DNA from: Planctomycetota bacterium
Lineage (GTDB): Bacteria; Planctomycetota; PUPC01; DSUN01
DNA: 64,000 nucleotides
Direction: 5' to 3'
NCBI GenBank assembly: GCA_035384565.1
Contig: DAOOIT010000010.1
Coordinates: 57,333-121,332 of the forward strand
In this document: positions 51,501-61,981 of the stretch, one piece after another
How the letters are laid out: every line of letters begins with the position of its first letter
Numbering within the stretch: the first letter of the stretch is position 1
Position numbers and translations under genes: made by a program
Notes under the pieces: generated by a model
The model's database searches: none
The model's input: the letters and a program-made list of their open reading frames with translations, nothing else
What the model was told of the DNA's origin: nothing

Positions 51501-53088
51501 GCTGGAGCTGCTCCTGGGCCAGGTCGAGCTCGCGGAGCTGCACGTGCACGGCGGCGAGGTTCATGCGGGCGCCGGGGTGCTTCTCGCGGAGGCTGAGGAC
51601 GTTTTCGAACTGGGCCTTGGCGCCGTCGAAGCGGCCGCGGCGCATGTAGGCGAGGCCGAGGAGGAAGTGCACGTCCACGTTCTTCGGCTCGACCTCGAGG
51701 GCGGTGCGGCAGTGGTCAATGGCCTCGTCCACCTTGCCCTTGGCGAGCTTGATGCCGGCCAGCACCTGGTGGGCGCGGGCGGCGCCGGGGTCAATGTCGA
51801 GCATCTTGGCAAACTGCTGCTCGGCGCGCTCGTTCTCGCCCTTGTGCAGGTAGGCGATGCCGAGCAGGCGGTAGACCTCGATGTTGCGGGAGTCGAAGTG
51901 CAGGGCGTCCACGAGAGTGGTGATGGCGCCGTCGGGGTAGCCGTTCTGGAGGTGGGCGCTGGCGAGCACGAGGCGCGCGGTGGTGAAGCGGGCGTCGAGC
52001 TTCACCACGGTGTTCAGTTCCTCGATGGCGTCGCGCAGGCGGTCCTTCATCAGCAGGCAGCGGGCGAGCCAGAAGTGCGAGGGCAGGTGCTTGGGCATGC
52101 CGCTGGCGGCGAACTGGAGCTCCTGGATCGCGGCGTCGAGCTTCTTGAGCTGCATGTAGACGCAGCCGCGGATGAAGTTGGCATAGGGGTTCTTGTTGGT
52201 GAGGCGGATGGCCTCGTTGGCGTCGGCCAGGGCTTCTTCGTACTTCTGAAGGTCCAGGTAGATCTCGGCGCGGCGCAGCATGGCTTCGATCTGGGTCTTC
52301 TTCTCGGTGAGGACCTCGGTGAGGACCTTGACGGCTCCCTCGTTGTCGCCGTCGGCCCGGCGGATGGCGGCGATGATGAGCTTGGGCTCGTGGAGCTGGG
52401 GGTTGATCTTCAGGAGCTCGTTGCAGCGCCGCTCGGCGTCCTTGAAGCGCCGCAGGCCGAAGAGGGTGCGGATCTCGTCGAGGCGCGTCGAGACGTCGTT
52501 GGGGTCGATCTCCAGCACCTTGGAGCAGTAGAGGAGCACCTGGTCGTACATGTCCCGTTCTTTGTCGGGCTCGCCGCTGTCGCGGTAGACGTCGGCCTTG
52601 TGCTTGGCGAGGCGCGCGAGGAGCTCGAAGCTCTCCTTGGCCTTCGGCTGGCGCTGCTCGAGGGTCTTGGCGGCGCTCTCGGCCTTCTCGAGGAATTCGC
52701 GGGCCTGCTCGAGGTTGCCGCGGCCGCGCTCGCGCTGGTCGAGCTCGAGGTAGGAGCCGCTCAGCTCGCTCAGGGCGTCTTCGCTGTTGGGCACGATCTG
52801 CACGGCCTGCTGGAGCGCGTCAACGGCCTTGTCGAACTCGGAGATCCTGGCGTGGGACTTGCCGAGATACAGGTGGGCCTCTCCGTTGCGCGGGTTGCGG
52901 CGGAGGGCGATGTTGAGTTCGGCGATGGCCTCGTTGTACTTGCCGCTCTTGTAGAGGATGCGCCCGCGCCGCAGGTTGGCGTCCTCGCGCTCGTCCTCGC
53001 CCAGGGCCGGCCGAGGCCCCCAGGCGGCCGCCGCCACCGCGCAGAGCGCCGCGAGCCGACCCAGAAACAGCGAAACGCTGTGCCGCAT
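48529..53088 (-). CDS. Very large secreted TPR protein
   Basis: 1519 aa. A signal peptide (MRHSVSLFLGRLAALCAVAAAAWG) precedes about forty tetratricopeptide repeats running to the C-terminus (typical units: G-E-A-H-L-Y-L-G-K-S, A-E-A-E-L-T-Q-L-L, V-H-L-A-M-A-E-L-H-L-A-K-G). No other domain is visible. TPR solenoids scaffold protein complexes; an exported one of this size may organise envelope complexes or polysaccharide export. It follows an NtrC-type regulator gene by 74 nt and ends a five-gene regulatory block on the minus strand. Confidence 0.88.
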   Translation of the reverse strand: MRHSVSLFLGRLAALCAVAAAAWGPRPALGEDEREDANLRRGRILYKSGKYNEAIAELNIALRRNPRNGEAHLYLGKSHARISEFDKAVDALQQAVQIVPNSEDALSELSGSYLELDQRERGRGNLEQAREFLEKAESAAKTLEQRQPKAKESFELLARLAKHKADVYRDSGEPDKERDMYDQVLLYCSKVLEIDPNDVSTRLDEIRTLFGLRRFKDAERRCNELLKINPQLHEPKLIIAAIRRADGDNEGAVKVLTEVLTEKKTQIEAMLRRAEIYLDLQKYEEALADANEAIRLTNKNPYANFIRGCVYMQLKKLDAAIQELQFAASGMPKHLPSHFWLARCLLMKDRLRDAIEELNTVVKLDARFTTARLVLASAHLQNGYPDGAITTLVDALHFDSRNIEVYRLLGIAYLHKGENERAEQQFAKMLDIDPGAARAHQVLAGIKLAKGKVDEAIDHCRTALEVEPKNVDVHFLLGLAYMRRGRFDGAKAQFENVLSLREKHPGARMNLAAVHVQLRELDLAQEQLQRCIEEDPTQTKPRYSLAKLYLAQRKFDKAEAELTQLLKNESERANVHLAMAELHLAKGEKERAVEAAKAALSLNAKALDARVFLARLYIADQNWAGALAEFETALKEDPKLAAAYEAAIIQVYLGRYEEAVKLFEKAVQNDIAPPSSLAGAAAALQLRGDHRAALASISQADAQKPQDPLIALQTLNIYLGQGDVTNARTLLRQATYLPEVIRDAYVSFLENFAEDKARSRAVSDALTRIIFYGAHGWHDQAEENCNLLVKLAPDNTFAYTVLANVYLATGRPEKEIATLRKLVDVAQKDYRHRVRLGKRLIEIGQFQEARKQFELAAEIDPKAVEPVLQLGAYFLRTTQVDLATQQAHRALKIEENNPRALALLASCQLAEKKLEEARATLSRIAESKAVPKGDLPYLQLAELDLLDGKTDRAISRYREAVAASPKSIPAHMGLGEALRLKGNLREAIEHFREALAIDATYSPALLALSRAYRDTNRLDLALEYCEQAAEVNPSDVDVRFEIAAIRFIQKKYDEAIAEYTRMLKDRPNDYRARIGIAQSLFEAGQRQPAIDQLTDLIKQSPDLAPARASLIAFYKRLGEIDKAQVELEILVRAAGPTAPGALDLAALYVHKDNLDTALDIADRALQARENDLMFLVLRGTVLQLKGRLIDAVETFQTALRLAPKNARLSSLFANACLAAGKPAEARKALDEAELGPDVQAAYRKLADTLSAGGDAARLTANALNQAALYADANWLTLARDAYNRLLKDLPNNLAVLHLLASIYERMGDSPKCIETYQRMVQAAPDYEPALLRLASHHIQGNNLEAAASIFRTLLNRKRDDVGLQLSLATVLQRQKKVPEAIELYKRILKQDGNNPIALNNLAWLYAVETKDLKAAEELATKAANLTDLDSAAGAAIRDTLGWVFYITERYDKALELARQAADGMPGSAEVHYHLGMIYFKRNLRASAARHLLLALRLDPDLPEKAEVEKILERIRQRQP

Positions 53089-53162
53089 GAACCAGTCTCC
53101 TCTCTCGTTGCCTTCATCCGGCTTCGGCCGACGGGCCGGGCCGGGATTCCGCGCCGGGGTGC

Positions 53163-54539
<1,377 letters not shown>

Positions 54540-54638
54540 GACATGATCCCTTCCACGCCCCATTCCCACGGCCGCCGCCTGTGCCTACGAGCGGCGGACC
54601 CCCTGACCGAGCGGGCGGGACCCGACGGCGGGTCGCCC

Positions 54639-56021
54639 TCAGAACCTCGCGGCTCCCGGATACATCGTCCCGCACGGCACCGCCACCGTGAACACGGTGC
54701 CGCGACCGGGTTTGCTGACGACCTCTATGCGGCCGCGCAAGCGGTCCACCACCTCGCGGCACACGGCCAACCCGAGTCCCATCCCCTTGCCGGGCGGCTT
54801 GGTGGTGAAGAACGGCGTGAACAGACGCTCCAGCACCTGCGGCGGCATGCCGCACCCCGTGTCCGCCACGCGGACCACCACGGCGCCGTCCACCCAGCGC
54901 GACGTCACCGAGAGGGTGCCGCCGCCGGCGGCCATCGCGTCGAGCGCGTTCGACACCAGATTCGTGAACACCTGGAAGAGGCCCATGCCCCCGGGCACCG
55001 GCGGCATGCCGTCGGCCAGATCGAGCTCCACCCGAACGCTGCGCTCGTGGGCCTTGCCCTCCAGGAGCGCCAGCGCCTGGCGTATGAGGTCGTTCACCTG
55101 GGCCGGCGCCTCCGAAGCCCGAGCGCCGTGCGAGAGGCCGACCAGGCCATCCACGATCCCGCTGAGCCGCTCGAGCCCCTGTTTGCTGGCCAGCAGGTAC
55201 CGCTGGCGGCACTCCTCGGGGCTGTGGTCCGCCAGCGTGAGGTTAATGAAACGCAGCGCCCCGTCAAGCGGGTTGCGAAGCTCGTGAGCCAGCTTCGAGA
55301 TCAACTCCTGCTGCACTCTGCGCCAGACCTCCACCTGCTCGACGCGTCGGAGCGCGATAGCCAACTCATCGGCCAGGGCGACCGCCACCCGCAAATGCTG
55401 CTCGGAGAACGGACGGCGGTCGCCGCGGTCGGCCACGCTCAGCACGCCCAGGAGGGCCCCGTCAACCTGCACCGGCACGCACAGGAACGACCCCGTGGCG
55501 TAGCGGGCCGACTTCCGGGGGATGAATCGCCCGTCGCGCGCGATGTCCTCCACCCGCAGTGGCTCGCGGCGCAGTGCCACATGCCCGGCCACCCCCTGGC
55601 CCACCGGCAGCCGCTGCCCCTGGATGCCCGCCGGACAGGCGCCGTACACCCCGGCCACGACCAACTCGGCGGCCTGCCGTTCGTGGAGAAGCAAGGACCC
55701 TTTTTCGGCCTCCAAGCCCTTGACGCACTCGGCCAGGCCCGCATCGAGCAACTCACGAAGGTCCGCGGCGGCGTGGAACACGCGGGCGGCATCGCTCACG
55801 CGGGTCAGCAGATCCAGCTCCTGGCTCAGCTCGCGCAGGTGGGCCTCCATCTCTCGGACGTCGCCCGCCCTCGCCTCGAGCACCCGCAGCTTCGCCAGTA
55901 ACGCGCGGCGGTCCAGTTCCTGGCAGGATGAACAGCCGGCCGCCACCGGTGCGGCAGGGGCCGATGCAAGTCCGTCGCCCTCTGAGGACGCGACAACCGG
56001 CTTGGTGGCCATCTCACGCAT
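54639..56021 (-). CDS. GAF-domain sensor histidine kinase 1
   Basis: 460 aa, no membrane segments. A coiled coil (about 35-72) leads to a GAF domain (75-228), then the dimerisation box K-L-A-H-E-L-R-N-P-L with H246, and an ATP-binding domain (N-L-V-S-N-A-L-D-A, A-D-T-G-C-G-M-P, F-F-T-T-K-P-P-G-K-G-M-G-L-G-L). A soluble sensor reading a small ligand or redox signal. AAGG lies before ATG 56021 (MREMATK); the ATG at 56087 adds 22 residues without a site. Cognate regulator gene follows directly. Confidence 0.9.
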   Translation of the reverse strand: MREMATKPVVASSEGDGLASAPAAPVAAGCSSCQELDRRALLAKLRVLEARAGDVREMEAHLRELSQELDLLTRVSDAARVFHAAADLRELLDAGLAECVKGLEAEKGSLLLHERQAAELVVAGVYGACPAGIQGQRLPVGQGVAGHVALRREPLRVEDIARDGRFIPRKSARYATGSFLCVPVQVDGALLGVLSVADRGDRRPFSEQHLRVAVALADELAIALRRVEQVEVWRRVQQELISKLAHELRNPLDGALRFINLTLADHSPEECRQRYLLASKQGLERLSGIVDGLVGLSHGARASEAPAQVNDLIRQALALLEGKAHERSVRVELDLADGMPPVPGGMGLFQVFTNLVSNALDAMAAGGGTLSVTSRWVDGAVVVRVADTGCGMPPQVLERLFTPFFTTKPPGKGMGLGLAVCREVVDRLRGRIEVVSKPGRGTVFTVAVPCGTMYPGAARF

Positions 56022-56380
56022 AGCCTTCCGGTCCCGGAGACACAAGGTGGTGCGCCAGGAACGAACTCCCTCGCTGTTGTGGTTCACTGCAAACAGAGTG
56101 CCATTGCCGCAAATGGAGCCGTGCTACGCATGGTGGTCCATAACTGTCAACAGCCCAGTATCTTACGTCTTGCCCCTGAATGGACGATGCATGATGATGA
56201 TTGTCAACAGTTCCTGGCGGAATGTACACGTTCATCAACATGGCAGGCCATTGTGATATGCAAGTTATGAAGCCACAACCAGATATGCAAGTTCAACCAT
56301 TTAGGACCGATGTCCAGTATTTCAGACAGTTCCCGCCCCTTGCGCTCTCGGTCGAGCTCCCCGTGCGGCGCTACCCCGGA
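56022..56380. other. 359-nt AT-rich gap between the two kinase/NtrC pairs
   Basis: Lower GC than its surroundings and no credible gene. It carries direct repeats GATATGCAAGTT (56255-56266 and 56282-56293) and two TGTCAACAG copies (about 56147 and 56211). These look like regulator binding sites; a promoter for the downstream pair is likely here but cannot be fixed by eye. Confidence 0.6.
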
Positions 56381-57784
56381 TCAGTCATCCTGGTGGCGGC
56401 CGAAGTCAATGTGATGTTTCTTGAGCAGTTCGTAGAAGTGGGCTCTGGACATGCCCGCGGCCTTGGCCGCGGCGGCCACGTTGCCCTCGTAGCGGGCCAG
56501 GAAGGTCTGGACGTACTGCTTCTCGAAGATCGTCTTGGCGGCGCGGAACGGCAGGTCGGTGGCCTCGGGCGGGGGAACGGCGCCAGGCTTGCGGGGCAGG
56601 AGTTCCTGCGGCAGATGCTCGGGCCGCACTTCGCCTCCGCCGCAGAGGATGACGGCCCGTTCGATGACGTTCTCCAGCTCACGCACGTTGCCGGGCCACT
56701 CGTAGCTGCACAGGAGCGATAGGGCCTCACGCGACGCGGTGCAGCTTGGCCTGCCCGAGCGGGCGAGCTTCTGGAGGAAGTGCTGCACCAGCACGGGAAT
56801 ATCGGCGGCCCGCTCGCGCAAGGGCGGGAGGAAAATCGGGAAGACGTTCAGGCGGTAGAAGAGGTCGTGGCGGAAGAGGTTCTTGTCCACCAGGTCCTTC
56901 AGGTTGCGGTTGGTGGCGGCGACGACGCGGACGTCCACCCGCAGGTCCTCCACGCCGCCCACGCGGCGGAAAGAGCCTGTCTCGAGCACGCGCAGCAGCT
57001 TGACCTGGAGCGGCACGCTCATCTCGCTCACTTCATCCAGGAAGAGCGTGCCGTGGTCGGCGAGCTTGAAGACGCCCTCCTTGCGGGCGATGGCCCCCGT
57101 GAACGAGCCCTTTTCGTGGCCGAAGAGCTCGCTCTCGAGCAGGGTCTCGGGGATGGCGCCGCAGTGCACGGGGATGAACGGGCCGCTGCGCCGCGAGCTC
57201 TTCTCGTGGATGGCCGTGGCCACCAGTTCCTTGCCCGTGCCGCTGCTGCCCTGGATGAGCACGGTGGAATGGGTATCGGCGACCTTGAGGATGAGGTCGA
57301 AGATGGGCAGCATGGAGCTCGACTGCCCGATGATGTTGGGGAACAGTTCGCGCGGGGAGGCGCCGCCCGGCGCGGCCGGGGGCGCGGCGGTACGGGCCTC
57401 GCGTTGCATCCGGCGGTGCTCGATCGAGCGCCGGATGACGTGGAGCATCTCGTCCACGTCGAAGGGCTTCTTGAAGTAGTCGTCGGCGCCGCGCCGGATG
57501 AGGTCCACCGCCTGCCGCACCGAGGAGTGGCCGGTCATGACGATCACGGCGGTGTCGGGGTAGCGCGCCCTCACGTAGTCGAGCACCTCCACCCCATCCA
57601 CCTCCGGCATCAGGATGTCGGTGAGCACCACATCAATCGGTCGGGCGTCGAGCCTCTGGCGGGCGATGCCGCCGTGGGGGGCCCACTGGACCTCGTACCC
57701 CTCCTGCTCGAGGAACGTGGTGAGGAAATCCTGCATGCTCTCGTCGTCCTCGACGATCAGGATGCTGGGCTTGGGTTTGGCCAT
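56381..57784 (-). CDS. NtrC-family sigma54-dependent response regulator 2
   Basis: 467 aa. Receiver with E12-D13-D14 and phospho-acceptor D56 (V-L-T-D-I-L-M-P), Lys in F-K-K-P-F; AAA+ core with Walker A G-S-S-G-T-G-K-E, G-S-F-T-G-A loop and G-T-L-F-L-D-E-V; C-terminal Fis-type HTH (V-A-A-A-A-K-A-A-G-M-S-R-A-H-F-Y). It belongs with the histidine kinase 64 nt upstream. The C-terminus Y-E-L-L-K-K-H-H-I resembles activators of exopolysaccharide or type IV pilus genes, which is only suggestive. Confidence 0.93.
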   Translation of the reverse strand: MAKPKPSILIVEDDESMQDFLTTFLEQEGYEVQWAPHGGIARQRLDARPIDVVLTDILMPEVDGVEVLDYVRARYPDTAVIVMTGHSSVRQAVDLIRRGADDYFKKPFDVDEMLHVIRRSIEHRRMQREARTAAPPAAPGGASPRELFPNIIGQSSSMLPIFDLILKVADTHSTVLIQGSSGTGKELVATAIHEKSSRRSGPFIPVHCGAIPETLLESELFGHEKGSFTGAIARKEGVFKLADHGTLFLDEVSEMSVPLQVKLLRVLETGSFRRVGGVEDLRVDVRVVAATNRNLKDLVDKNLFRHDLFYRLNVFPIFLPPLRERAADIPVLVQHFLQKLARSGRPSCTASREALSLLCSYEWPGNVRELENVIERAVILCGGGEVRPEHLPQELLPRKPGAVPPPEATDLPFRAAKTIFEKQYVQTFLARYEGNVAAAAKAAGMSRAHFYELLKKHHIDFGRHQDD

Positions 57785-57848
57785 GAGCTCGCCTCAGAGG
57801 GTGGGCTCGAACCGGGGCGGCGGGCGCCGGCGCCCGCCTCGCCGAAGG

Positions 57849-59957
57849 TCAGCCCACGGGGAACTGGACGGTGAAAGTGGTGCCGAGTCCTAGCTTGCTC
57901 TCCACGTCAATGCGGCCGTTGTGGAAGTCCACGATCCGTTTCGCCACGGCCAGGCCGAGGCCTGTGCCCTGGCCCGCGGGCTTGGTGGTGAAGAAGGGTT
58001 CGAAGATGCGCGCCATGTCCTCGGGCGCGATGCCTGTCCCCGTATCGGCGAAGGCGACCTCGACGGCCGGCTCGGGGCGCTCGCCGGCGGCCGGGAGCAG
58101 GCGGGTGGTGATGGTGAGCGTGCCGCCGTCGGGCATGGCGTCGAGGGCGTTCGTGATGAGGTTGGCGAAGAGCTGGCGCAGATGGTTGGCCGAGGCCAGG
58201 ATCGGAGGCAGATGGTCAGCGTAGCAGCGCTCGATGCGCACTTTCTGCGCCGAGAGCCCATGCCGCACCATCTCGAGGGTCTCGTCCACCAGAATGCCCA
58301 GGTGGGCGCGCTGCTTCACCGTGTCGGTCTTGCGGGCGAAGCCGAGCAGGTCGTTGACGGTTTCGGTGATGCGGGCGCAATCGGCGCGGATCTTGCCCAG
58401 TTGCTCGCGCAGGAAGTCGGCGTCCGGCGGCCCGCTCAGGCGCAGCAGCATCTGCGCCCGGCCCGAGATGGCGCCCAGCGGGTTGTTGATCTGGTGCGCC
58501 ACGCCCGCGGCGAGCTGGCCAATCGAGGCGAGCTTCTCGGAGTGGAACAGCTCCTCCTGAAGGCGCTGCTGCTCGGTGATGTCGCGCGCGATGACGAGCA
58601 CGCCGACCAACTGCTCGCCGCCCCCCACGATGGGCGATGCGGTGAGCGAGAGAGTGGCCTCCTTGCGATCCCGGCGCACCCAGGTGGTTTCCACGCTGGT
58701 GGACGTCTCGCCCTCGACGGCGAGGGCCAGCACGCGGGCGAGCTGGCTGCGGGCCGCCTCGCCGCTGGCGAGCGAGCAGATGTTCTTGCCGAGCGTGTCC
58801 ACGCGGGCGTGGCCGAGGATCTGCTCGGCGCCGTGGTTCCACGAGCGGATCCGGTACTCGAGGTCCACCGTGATGATGGCGTCGCCGGCCGTCTCCAGCA
58901 GGCTCTCGAGACGCTGGCGGACCTCGTTGGCCTCGCGCGTGCGCTCGCGCACCGTGTCTTCGAGCCGCGCGGACAGGGTCTTGAGCTCGCTGTAGAGTCG
59001 GGCGTTGACGACGGCGCTGGCCAGGTGGTCGCTCACGTGCTGGAGGAGGTCCAGGTCGCTCGCGTCGAAGGCGCCCGGGTTGCGGCTCGCGAGCGCGACG
59101 GCCCCGACGGCGGCCTGCTTCGAGACGAGGGGCAGGAGGAGGAGCGAGCAGAAGCCGTCCCGGCCCAGTGTCGCGAGGTCGCGAGGCAGGGTCTCGCGGC
59201 GCAGGTCGGCCACGAGACGCGGCTGGTTGCCGTGGAAGCTCTCGCAGAGCGCCGACTCTGCCAGGGGCACCCGGACGGGCGAGGGCCACAGGGCGTCCGC
59301 GCCAGGGGTCAGGGGGTACACCCGCGAGGCATCGCCGGCCGGCTCGCGCAGCACGGCCGCCGCGAGGTCGAAGTCGGCCAGCGTCCGCAGCGCGCCGGCC
59401 GCCGCCCGCAGCACCTCGTGAAGGTCGAGGCTCGCGCTGAACGAGCCTGAAAGCTCGTTGACGTAGGCGAGACGCAGCGTGCGCTGGCGCACGGAGAGGC
59501 CGAGTCGGCGGCGCGCCAGCGCCTGGCGCAGACGCTCGCGCAGGTCCGCGGCGCGCAGGGGCTTCCGCAGGTAGTCGCAGGCGCCGGCGCGCAGGGCCTC
59601 CACGACCGCCGCCGCCGTGCCATCTTGCGATATCACCACCACCACCGCCTGGGGGGCCTCGCGCTTGACGCGGGCCGTGAACTCGCCGGGCCCCAGGCCG
59701 AGCGCATCCACGTCGGCCAGCACCAGATCGAAGGCGCCGCCGCGCACGCGGACCACCAGGTCGTCGGCCCCGTCGCACACCAGGGCGTTGCACCCCTCGG
59801 CGGCTAACTCGTCCCGGGCCATGGCGGCCGCCTCCGCGCTCAGCCCGACGAGGCCGGCGCAAGGGCAGTCCCCCCACGATATGGACTGCTTGTGGGACGC
59901 TGCGGCCGTGCGAGGCGTAGCTCTCGGCGTTTGGGATTCTTCTGGCTCACAAGGCAT
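57849..59957 (-). CDS. Receiver-GAF-PAS histidine kinase 2
   Basis: 702 aa, soluble. Residues 30-150 resemble a receiver domain with the acceptor D82 (L-V-L-A-D-V-D) and K132 (L-R-K-P-L), but the N-terminal acidic pair is missing, so it may not be phosphorylated normally. A GAF domain (165-320), coiled coil, PAS domain (345-460, ending I-A-R-D-I-T-E-Q-Q) and kinase core follow: A-A-G-V-A-H-Q-I-N-N-P-L with H488, N-L-I-T-N-A-L-D-A, A-D-T-G-T-G-I-A, and F-F-T-T-K-P-A-G-Q-G-T-G-L-G-L. The start could be ATG 59957 or a later ATG (59822). Confidence 0.88.
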   Translation of the reverse strand: MPCEPEESQTPRATPRTAAASHKQSISWGDCPCAGLVGLSAEAAAMARDELAAEGCNALVCDGADDLVVRVRGGAFDLVLADVDALGLGPGEFTARVKREAPQAVVVVISQDGTAAAVVEALRAGACDYLRKPLRAADLRERLRQALARRRLGLSVRQRTLRLAYVNELSGSFSASLDLHEVLRAAAGALRTLADFDLAAAVLREPAGDASRVYPLTPGADALWPSPVRVPLAESALCESFHGNQPRLVADLRRETLPRDLATLGRDGFCSLLLLPLVSKQAAVGAVALASRNPGAFDASDLDLLQHVSDHLASAVVNARLYSELKTLSARLEDTVRERTREANEVRQRLESLLETAGDAIITVDLEYRIRSWNHGAEQILGHARVDTLGKNICSLASGEAARSQLARVLALAVEGETSTSVETTWVRRDRKEATLSLTASPIVGGGEQLVGVLVIARDITEQQRLQEELFHSEKLASIGQLAAGVAHQINNPLGAISGRAQMLLRLSGPPDADFLREQLGKIRADCARITETVNDLLGFARKTDTVKQRAHLGILVDETLEMVRHGLSAQKVRIERCYADHLPPILASANHLRQLFANLITNALDAMPDGGTLTITTRLLPAAGERPEPAVEVAFADTGTGIAPEDMARIFEPFFTTKPAGQGTGLGLAVAKRIVDFHNGRIDVESKLGLGTTFTVQFPVG

Positions 59958-60097
59958 CGCAGCATCGCCCTAAGAGCGGGGCCGAGGTCGCAGGCTCTGG
60001 CCGGAGGTGCAGGCGCGGGCGGGCGGCGGCGTGCGGCGACGAGGCATATGCGAGCATCACCCCTATCGGGCCACCAGCACCACCAGCGCGAGGGCGG

Positions 60098-61546
60098 CTA
60101 GACCTGCAACAGCTTGCCGGTTCGCAGCGCGACGACAAGGCCGTTGAAGGCATCGCTATCGAACTTCTGCCCGCTCTCGGCATTGAGGCCCATGAGCACC
60201 TGCTTGACGGCCTCCGAGGAGTGGGGCGGCTTGCCCAGGGCGCTCAGGCGCCGGTCGAACTCGTCGGCCACGGCCACGATGCGAGCGGCGCGGGGGATCT
60301 GGTGGCCCACGAGGTGATTCGGGCCGCCGCTGCCGTCCAGGCGCTCGAGGTGGGCCTCCACCGCAGCGGCCACCTCCTCCATGCCGTCAATCTTGCGCAG
60401 CATCTTCGCGCCCAGGACCGCGTAGTCGTAGCGGTTCTCCTCGCGCTCGAAGGCGCCCTCGGGCGCGCCGAAGTGGCCGATGCTGTGGAGCAACGCGGCG
60501 AGCTCGATCAGGTGCGCCTCGGCCGGCGGCACGTCAATGGTCTGGCAGATGGCCACGGCGCACGCGTGCACGCGCTCGCTGTGGCCCTCGCTGGCCGTGG
60601 GCGAGGCCTGCTCGTGGGCCGAGATGAGCGTGCGGAACACCGAAAGCAGCTTCCGGCGGCTCGCCTCGTGCGCCTGGATGGCCTCGGTGGCCACCGCGGC
60701 CTGGAGCGCCATGGCCGTGGCCAGCCGCAGATGCTCGTCGGTGAACACGTGGCCCGGCGTCGCGCTGTGCAGGTAGAGCACGCCCTCGAGCTGCTCGTGG
60801 GCCAGCAGCGGCGCGCAGATCACCGACCGAATGCCGCTCATGACCACGCTGGACGCGCCCGAGAACCGCGCGTCGGTGCCCGCGTCGCTCACGAGCAGCG
60901 CGCGCCGGTGCTGGAGCGCGCGCCGCACGATCGTCGAGGAGATTGTCAGCTCGTGGCGCTCGACACGCCGCGAATGGGCCACCGGCACCAGCTTGCCTCG
61001 CTCGCGGATGAAGACGAACGCGGCGTCGGCCCCCGTGGCCGGCAGCGCGATATCGCAGACCTTCTTCATCATGGTCTTCACGTCGAACGCCGAGCTGGCC
61101 GCCTTGGCGACGTCGTAGAGGACGGCGTAATGGACGTTCTGGTCGGCCGCGGCCGCGCCCTCCACCAGCTCTGTCTGGGCGTCCAGTTGCAGCTCCACCG
61201 TGGCGCCGATGTCCTCCTCGCCGCTCGTAAACTGCGGCTCGTCAGCCGGCCGAGCGCCGGGCTCTTCGAACACGATGAAGGTGGACCCGATGCGCACAAG
61301 GTCTCCCACGCGCAGCAACGCCTCTTCGTGTTTCTTCAGGCGTTCGTCGTTGAGGTACGTGCCGTTGCGGCTCCCCAGGTCGCGGATGAAGAACATGTCG
61401 CCCACGGAGAACACTTCGGCGTGCTGGCGCGACGCCGCGGTGTCGAGAATCTGCACGGGGCCCTCACGGCCCAGGTTCACCACCTCCGACGACAAGGGGT
61501 AAAGTTTTCCCTGCGCCGGGCCGTTCTTGATCCGCAACTGGGGCAT
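60098..61546 (-). CDS. FHA-GAF protein with degenerate HD-GYP domain
   Basis: 482 aa, soluble. Residues 1-90 form an FHA phosphothreonine-binding domain (N-L-G-R-E-G, S-R-Q-H-A-E, D-L-G-S-R-N-G-T-Y-L). A GAF domain covers about 145-300. The last 150 residues follow the HD-GYP order, but the HD motif reads L-L-H-S-I-G-H (Asp to Ser) and the GYP motif reads D-G-S-G-G-P, so c-di-GMP hydrolysis is unlikely. Partners may be phosphorylated kinases; the pseudokinase at 5288-8782 is in the same window. ATG 61546 follows AAGGA. It precedes the kinase/NtrC block on the same strand. Confidence 0.85.
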   Translation of the reverse strand: MPQLRIKNGPAQGKLYPLSSEVVNLGREGPVQILDTAASRQHAEVFSVGDMFFIRDLGSRNGTYLNDERLKKHEEALLRVGDLVRIGSTFIVFEEPGARPADEPQFTSGEEDIGATVELQLDAQTELVEGAAAADQNVHYAVLYDVAKAASSAFDVKTMMKKVCDIALPATGADAAFVFIRERGKLVPVAHSRRVERHELTISSTIVRRALQHRRALLVSDAGTDARFSGASSVVMSGIRSVICAPLLAHEQLEGVLYLHSATPGHVFTDEHLRLATAMALQAAVATEAIQAHEASRRKLLSVFRTLISAHEQASPTASEGHSERVHACAVAICQTIDVPPAEAHLIELAALLHSIGHFGAPEGAFEREENRYDYAVLGAKMLRKIDGMEEVAAAVEAHLERLDGSGGPNHLVGHQIPRAARIVAVADEFDRRLSALGKPPHSSEAVKQVLMGLNAESGQKFDSDAFNGLVVALRTGKLLQV

Positions 61547-61981
61547 GGGAGGTTCCTTGTGGCACGAAGAAGACGGCAACCCGGCGGCGAAGCACACCGC
61601 CCCAATGCGGAAAATGATACCGCGCGACTCTCGCGCTGTCAAGCCTTCTCGGACCCGCCGTGCGCGCTGCATGCGTTTCTGTTGCCGCAGTCGGCGGCAG
61701 TGGGGGGCAGGCGCGCCCAGGCGGCGTCGGCAGTTCGCCGTGGCTCAGCTCTCACGCGCGGGGCGCCGTCGCCCTTCCGGAGCGGCGTCCGCCCGGCGCG
61801 ACCCGCAGGTCCTGCACTCAGAAGGCCAGGGATAGGGGTCGCAACGCCCGGGTTGCACAGGATGTAGAGAGTAGTGAGGCGGGGTCCGCGTCATCGGCGG
61901 GCAGAGCTCGGCCGGCTGCCGGCCGCACCGCAGCGGCAGCAGTGGCGGCGCTCCGGGACGGGCACGATGGACCTCGGCTCT
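61547..61981. other. 435-nt gap between FHA gene and SGNH hydrolase gene
   Basis: No gene, promoter pair or repeat could be supported here; the open frames are GC-rich and lack ribosome sites. Confidence 0.5.

Noticed and set aside
56255..56293. GATATGCAAGTT direct repeats considered part of the TATGCAA palindrome family
   Set aside because: They share only ATGCAA, are not palindromic and lack the TTG-AA-CAA centre.
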